From assembly GCF_006228125.1 (NCBI RefSeq), contig NZ_VDFY01000121.1, positions 1 to 64,000 of the forward strand: a stretch of DNA of 64,000 nucleotides, read 5' to 3'. The notes beneath the pieces were generated by a model. The model made no database searches. It saw only the letters and a list, made by a program, of their open reading frames with translations, and had not been told where the DNA came from. The DNA comes from Micromonospora orduensis. Its GTDB lineage: Bacteria > Actinomycetota > Actinomycetes > Mycobacteriales > Micromonosporaceae. Shown here in pieces: positions 59,911-64,000 of the stretch. The stretch's first letter is position 1, and each line of letters opens with the position of its first letter. The position numbers were made by a program, and so were the translations under genes.

Positions 59911-60513
59911 TCAGCTCCACCGGCCCCGACGCACCACTTCGTCCACTCCCCGACGCCCACGGCGCAATGACGGTGACCGATGGTCGGGGGCACGGTAACC
60001 GATTGTGATGGCACCGACGGGTTGGTACTCGTCCGGCACGCCGAACGCGTTCCGGTAGGCGGCCAGTCGCTGCGGCGGGATGCCGAAGAAACACGCCCCC
60101 AGTCCCTCGTCCACCGCGGTGAGCAACATCAGCAGCGCGGCGAACCCGGCGTCGACATGCCAGTACGGCACCGGCCAGCGGTCGGTCGACCGGTCCGTCC
60201 AGCCCTTGTCCGGCTCGGCGTACCGCCGCAGGTAGGCCGACTCGTTGGCGTGCGGCACCACGATCAGTGGCGCCCGGCGCATCCCGGCCAGCCACCGCTC
60301 CCGGCCGCCGCCGTCCGGCGTGGTCGCGGCCCAGAACCGGTCCCGGTCGGCGGCCTCCTCCAGCACGAGGAAACCCCAGCCCTGCGCGAACCCGGCCGAC
60401 GGGGCGCGGATCGCGTGGTCTAGCAGCCGGTCGACCACGTCGGGCGGGACGGGACGGTCCGGGTCGTAGTTGCGCACCATCCGCCGTCGGCGGACGACCT
60501 CGGCGAACTCCAT
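59911..60513 (-). CDS. Nitroreductase-family flavoprotein
   Basis: I chose ATG 60513 (MEFAEVVRRRRMVRNY), overlapping the epimerase stop by one base (TGATG). The 200-residue enzyme has the nitroreductase start RRRRMVRNYDPDRPV with FMN-phosphate Arg residues, APSAGFAQGWGFLV, and the C-terminal GLGACFFGIPPQRLAAY and IGYRAPDHRS. It is a cytosolic FMN/NAD(P)H reductase of unknown acceptor. Translationally coupled to the aldose epimerase upstream. Confidence 0.9.
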   Translation of the reverse strand: MEFAEVVRRRRMVRNYDPDRPVPPDVVDRLLDHAIRAPSAGFAQGWGFLVLEEAADRDRFWAATTPDGGGRERWLAGMRRAPLIVVPHANESAYLRRYAEPDKGWTDRSTDRWPVPYWHVDAGFAALLMLLTAVDEGLGACFFGIPPQRLAAYRNAFGVPDEYQPVGAITIGYRAPDHRSPSLRRGRRGVDEVVRRGRWS

Positions 60514-61442
60514 CAGGCTCCGGGGCGGATGCCCCAGGCGCCCCGCCAGGTCCTGCCCGGCTTGAGCGTGAGCACGTCCTTGCCCGACCGGAACGCGTCC
60601 GGCGGGCAGGTCATCGGCTCGATCGCCACCGAGCGGCGGTGCCGCTCCCCGGTGAGGGCGTCCCCGGTGAACACCTGCCACCAGCCGAACTCGGCGTCCG
60701 CCCAGATGCTCACGCCCGCCGAGCCGTCCGGTGCGGCAAGGCTCACCGAGGAGCCGCCGTCGGCGTCGCGGATCACCCCGCCGAAGCAGAGATCCAGCTC
60801 CGCGCCGCCGATCCGGCGCGGGCTCGTCCAGTCGTACTGGGTGCCGGCCACCGGGCTCGCCCCCACCGGCAGCAGCCGACCGTCCACCAGCACGCGGGTA
60901 CGGGTGGGCAGGCGCATGACCAGGTCGTCCACGGCGACGCCCGGCAGTTGCAGGTACGGGTGCACGGAGAACCCGAACGGCGCCACCTCCGCACCGATGT
61001 TGCTCACCTCGTGCTCGGCGCGCAGCCCGTCCGCGTCGACGCTCCACCGGCTGCGCAGCCGCAGCGGCCACTCATAGCCGGGCTGCGGCGGCAGGTCGTA
61101 GCCGACAGTCACCGCGTCCTCCGACTGCTCCAGCAACTGCCACGGCACCCAGTTGACCAGCCCGTGGATGGCCACGTGCCGTTCCGGCTCGGTCAGCGCC
61201 AGCTGGTGCGTCCGCCCACCGAACGGGTAGCGGCCGTCGCGGATCCGGTTCGGCCAGGGCGCCAGCACCTGCCCGGCGCAACCGGGGCAGACCTCGTCGG
61301 TCCGGTACCCGTCGACCAGGTCGACGCCGTCGTGCCGGTACGTCCGCAGCCCGCCGCCCACCTCCACGATGACGGCCTCGTGGCCGGCGGCGGAGATGGT
61401 CCACTGGGCGCCGGAGAACGGGCGCTGGTCGGGGCTTTCCAT
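60513..61442 (-). CDS. Aldose 1-epimerase
   Basis: The 309-residue protein is a beta-sandwich mutarotase: GGGLRTYRHDGVDLVDGY, LAPWPNRIRDGRYPFGGRTH (conserved NRI-G-Y), HGLVNWVPWQL (His), FGFSVHPYLQLPG (catalytic His) and a late AIEPMTCPPDAF (Glu). It interconverts sugar anomers in the cytosol; the SVHPYL and EPMTCPPDAF motifs match the actinobacterial subgroup. Overlaps the nitroreductase by one nucleotide. Upstream is an MFS exporter gene on the same strand, 18 nt away. Confidence 0.93.
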   Translation of the reverse strand: MESPDQRPFSGAQWTISAAGHEAVIVEVGGGLRTYRHDGVDLVDGYRTDEVCPGCAGQVLAPWPNRIRDGRYPFGGRTHQLALTEPERHVAIHGLVNWVPWQLLEQSEDAVTVGYDLPPQPGYEWPLRLRSRWSVDADGLRAEHEVSNIGAEVAPFGFSVHPYLQLPGVAVDDLVMRLPTRTRVLVDGRLLPVGASPVAGTQYDWTSPRRIGGAELDLCFGGVIRDADGGSSVSLAAPDGSAGVSIWADAEFGWWQVFTGDALTGERHRRSVAIEPMTCPPDAFRSGKDVLTLKPGRTWRGAWGIRPGA

Positions 61443-61460
61443 GCCGGCGACCCTAACCGG

Positions 61461-62759
61461 TCAGGTGCGGTCACCGCTCGACGCGGTAGCGGCCCGGTAG
61501 CGCAGCAGCGCCGGGAACGCGACAGCCAGCACCACCACGAGTACCGCCGAGGCGAGACCGCCGGCGACCCAGGCGACCCCGCCACCGAACCCGGCGGCCA
61601 TGGTGCCGGCCCGCAGATCGCCCAGGCGCGGGCCACCCGCCACCACCACCGTGTTGACGCCCTGGAGTCGACCGCGCATCCGGTCCGGCGCGTACACCAG
61701 CAGCATCGACTGGCGCAGCACCGCGCTGATCAGGTCGGCGGCGCCGGCCACGGCGAGCAGGGCGACCATCAGCCAGAGCTGTCGGGCCAGCCCAGCCGCG
61801 GCGATGGCCAGGCCCCAGCCGACCACGGCGAGCACCAGGCCGAGGCCCTGGCGGCGCAGCCGGCCGATCCAGCCGGAGGTCAACCCGCCGATCATCGAAC
61901 CGATCGCGATGGCGCTGTAGAGCAGGCCGACCGCGCCACCGCCGCCAAACCGCTCGTTCGCGATCTCCGGAAAGAGGGCCCGTGGCATGGCGAGGATCAT
62001 CGCGATCAGGTCCACGCCGAAGGAGAGCAGCAGGACCGGGGTGGTGGCCAGATAGCGGAATCCGTCGATCACGCTGGCCAGGCCGGCGCGACGGGCCTGG
62101 CCGTCGGCGGTGGGCTCGGGCGGTAGCGAGGGCAGCCGCAGCGCGGCCCAGAGCATCGCGGTGAACAGCACCGCGTCCAACCCGTACGCGATCGGCAGGA
62201 CCACAGTGGTGTCCGGCGAGGCGGCGAGGATCAGGCCGGCGGCGAGCGGGCCGGCGACCGAGGCGGCGGTGAAGGTCGTGTAGTTCAGGGTGGTGGCGGA
62301 CGCCACCAGGTCCTCCGGCACCAGCCGGGGCAGCATGGCGCTGCGGGCCGGCGAGCTGATCGCGAAAGCCACCGACTGCACCGCCATCAACGCCAGCAGC
62401 AGCACCGGACTGCCCACGTCCAACAGGGCCTGGAGCAGCAGCCCGAGGGTGGATGCCCAGAGCAACAATGAGCCACCGAGCAGCACCGCACGGCGGTCGC
62501 GGGCGTCGGCGACCGCGCCGCCCCAGAGCCCGAAGATCAGCAACGGTACGAAGGCGGCCACTCCCAGCAGGCCCACCCAGAACGAGTCCCGGGTCAGGGC
62601 GTACATCTCCACCGGGACCGCGACGGCGGTGAACTGGAAGCCGAACATCGCCACCGTGTTGCCGAGCCACAACCGTCGGTACGCCGGGACGCGCAGCGGA
62701 CGGACGTCGATAGCCCAGCGGCGCGCTCCGCGCGGCCGGGCCTCCTGCACATCCGTCAC
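61461..62759 (-). CDS. MFS transporter (EntS/DHA3-like)
   Basis: GTG 62759 ([15 protein letters not shown] as translated) overlaps the pdxH stop by GTGA. The 432-residue protein has twelve predicted helices, with MFS loop [20 protein letters not shown] and [20 protein letters not shown] typical of the EntS/DHA3 group of siderophore and drug exporters. Probably exports a small molecule. Cotranscription order appears to be pdxH - MFS - epimerase - nitroreductase. Confidence 0.9.
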   Translation of the reverse strand: MTDVQEARPRGARRWAIDVRPLRVPAYRRLWLGNTVAMFGFQFTAVAVPVEMYALTRDSFWVGLLGVAAFVPLLIFGLWGGAVADARDRRAVLLGGSLLLWASTLGLLLQALLDVGSPVLLLALMAVQSVAFAISSPARSAMLPRLVPEDLVASATTLNYTTFTAASVAGPLAAGLILAASPDTTVVLPIAYGLDAVLFTAMLWAALRLPSLPPEPTADGQARRAGLASVIDGFRYLATTPVLLLSFGVDLIAMILAMPRALFPEIANERFGGGGAVGLLYSAIAIGSMIGGLTSGWIGRLRRQGLGLVLAVVGWGLAIAAAGLARQLWLMVALLAVAGAADLISAVLRQSMLLVYAPDRMRGRLQGVNTVVVAGGPRLGDLRAGTMAAGFGGGVAWVAGGLASAVLVVVLAVAFPALLRYRAATASSGDRT

Positions 62760-63415
62760 GGGGCCAGCCGCTCGACGGTCCACGCACCCTCGTCGAGGTG
62801 GCGGAAGCGCAGCCGGTCGTGCAGCCGGCCGGCCCGGCCCTGCCAGAACTCCACCGAGTCGGGACGGACCCGCAACCCACCCCAGTGCGGAGGGGTCGGA
62901 ATGGCGGCGTCGTCGGCGTACCGCTCGGCGACCTCCCGGTAGCGCTCCTCCAGGGCGGCCCGGTCCGGCACCACCTGTGACTGGGGGCTGGCCCAGGCGC
63001 CCAGTTGGGAGCCGCGCGGACGGCTGGCGAAGTACGCGTCGGTCTCGGCCCGGTCGACCGGGGCGATCCGTCCGGTGACGACCACCTGCCGCTGCATCGC
63101 GAACCAGGGGAAGACCAGGCTGGCGTACGGGTTGGCGCTCGCCTCGACGCCCTTGCGGGAGAGGTGGTTGGTGAAGAAGACGAAACCGCTCGGGTCGTAC
63201 CCCTTGAGCAGCACCGTCCGTCCACTCGGCCGGCCGGCGGCGTCGGCGGTGCCCACCACCATCGCGTTGGGTTCGGGTAGCCCGAAGGCCACCGCGTCGG
63301 CGAACCAGCTGTCGAACTGGGTGTGCCAGTCGACGGCCAGGTCAGCTTCGGTCAGGCCCAGGTCCGCCGCGTACTCGTTACGCATGGCGGCCGGGGCGGG
63401 TGTGTCGCCCGTCAC
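62756..63415 (-). CDS. pdxH: Pyridoxamine/pyridoxine 5'-phosphate oxidase
   Basis: I chose GTG 63415 with AAGGAGTGGGGAC upstream; the frame continues to 63880 but runs across the citrate synthase gene. The 219-residue FMN enzyme makes pyridoxal 5'-phosphate. It has [39 protein letters not shown] (FMN and substrate), [15 protein letters not shown], and [20 protein letters not shown] with RLHDRLRF, all canonical for PdxH. Divergent from the citrate synthase gene by 252 nt. Confidence 0.95.
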   Translation of the reverse strand: MTGDTPAPAAMRNEYAADLGLTEADLAVDWHTQFDSWFADAVAFGLPEPNAMVVGTADAAGRPSGRTVLLKGYDPSGFVFFTNHLSRKGVEASANPYASLVFPWFAMQRQVVVTGRIAPVDRAETDAYFASRPRGSQLGAWASPQSQVVPDRAALEERYREVAERYADDAAIPTPPHWGGLRVRPDSVEFWQGRAGRLHDRLRFRHLDEGAWTVERLAP

Positions 63416-63667
63416 GTCCCCACTCCTTCTCGGCGGCCTCGCCGACGCCCTCCCGCGCTGACCAGCCCGCACCGCCCCAGTCTCACCGAGCCGTGCGGAG
63501 AATGCGCGTCCTGAGATGTCGTGTGCAGCACAGTGGCGGTGGGTCGCGTATCCGGTTACTGAGCGGGCAAGATGTTCCGAACACATCCCTGAGGGTCGCC
63601 TGAGGCGCTCGGCCGATCGGGCCGGATGAGCCGGACCGGGCGCACCGACCAGATCCAGGAGAGCGAC

Positions 63668-64000
63668 ATGGCCGATTTCAAACCCGGACTGGAGGGCGTA
63701 GCCGCCTTCGAGACCGAGATCGCCGAACCTGACCGCGAGGGTGGCGCGCTGCGCTATCGCGGGGTCGACATCGAGGATCTGATCGGCCAGGTCTCGTTCG
63801 GCAACGTGTGGGCGCTGCTGGTCGACGGCCGGTTCGGGCCGGGCCTGCCGCCGGCGGAGCCGTTCCCGGTGCCGGTGCACTCCGGTGACATCCGGGTCGA
63901 CGTGCAGTCCGCGGTCGCCATGCTGGCCCCGTACTGGGGGCTCAGCCAGCTGTTGGACATCTCCGACGAGCAGGCCCGCGAGGACCTCGCCCGGGTCTCG
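63668..64000 (+). CDS. Citrate synthase 2 (3' end outside window)
   Basis: ATG 63668 with AGGAGAG upstream; the frame is open to the last base (111 codons). [20 protein letters not shown] and [20 protein letters not shown] are typical of the citrate synthase 2 N-terminal segment (GLEGVxAxxTxIxxxD...LxYRGxDIxDL). Catalytic residues lie beyond the window. It should condense oxaloacetate and acetyl-CoA. Divergent from pdxH, an arrangement I recall in other actinobacteria. The shared upstream region (63416-63667) holds their promoters. Confidence 0.93.
   Translation, partial: MADFKPGLEGVAAFETEIAEPDREGGALRYRGVDIEDLIGQVSFGNVWALLVDGRFGPGLPPAEPFPVPVHSGDIRVDVQSAVAMLAPYWGLSQLLDISDEQAREDLARVS

Noticed and set aside
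63416-63880. N-terminal extension of PdxH up to 63880
   Set aside because: It overlaps the start of the citrate synthase gene on the other strand and has no PdxH homology; GTG 63415 has a good ribosome-binding site.
1-64000. CRISPR array, insertion sequence, integrase or prophage
   Set aside because: No regularly spaced repeats, transposase, integrase or phage-structural genes were seen on either strand, apart from local hairpins and pseudogene remnants.

Overview
The window is high-GC actinobacterial DNA. It carries a type VII (ESX) secretion locus, a c-di-AMP (ydaO-type) riboswitch, CsoR copper control, F420-type PPOX and MT0933-like proteins, a glycerophosphate wall-polymer cluster, and many GTG starts with 1-, 4- or 8-nt gene overlaps. 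This fits Micromonosporaceae (Micromonospora-like), an assignment made from gene content and not from a database match.

Layout. 1-6 kb: a DUF2786 protein tail, a DGPF/ECF42 sigma pair, an XRE-cupin regulator divergent from a methyltransferase, a secreted Tap-like peptidase, a winged-helix regulator coupled to a small membrane protein, and csbD. 6-10.4 kb: a copper block (copA, a secreted protein with two HVHPD motifs, copZ, divergent csoR with an operator, and a decayed second P-type ATPase). 10.7-14.8 kb: a YibE/F membrane protein, a c-di-AMP riboswitch driving a secreted cell-wall protein, and a beta-carbonic anhydrase divergent from a small winged-helix regulator. 14.9-27.1 kb: the ESX locus mycP, two WXG100 genes, eccC, eccD, eccE, eccB and two further WXG-like candidate substrates, with repeated strand switches. 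27.2-31.7 kb: small membrane or secreted proteins, a C39 peptidase and a FUSC membrane protein.

31.8-39.6 kb is the most interesting stretch. An M20 peptidase, a polar amino-acid ABC importer and an RpiR regulator lie beside two different secreted cyanophycinase-family (S51) proteins, all on one strand. A TGTAAC-N4-ATTAC motif occurs both before the importer operon and before one cyanophycinase gene. I read this as a candidate system for breaking down an external cyanophycin-like or isopeptide-linked polymer, taking up the dipeptides and cleaving them inside the cell.

39.8-49.1 kb: hemerythrin, an AI-2E family permease, a dienelactone hydrolase-like protein, a GH65 phosphorylase/beta-phosphoglucomutase operon, a thioesterase, a membrane protein and an orphan MsiK-like sugar-ABC ATPase. 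49.2-55 kb: a wall-polymer operon in the order TagG-like permease, TagH-like ATPase, CDP-alcohol phosphotransferase, GT2/glycerophosphotransferase. 55-64 kb: sdaA, a PspC protein, a DUF4230 protein, an acyl-CoA dehydrogenase, a nitroreductase, an aldose epimerase, an MFS transporter, pdxH, and the start of a citrate synthase gene cut by the window edge. Strong hairpin terminators separate many of these units. I saw no tRNA, rRNA, CRISPR array, insertion sequence or prophage.
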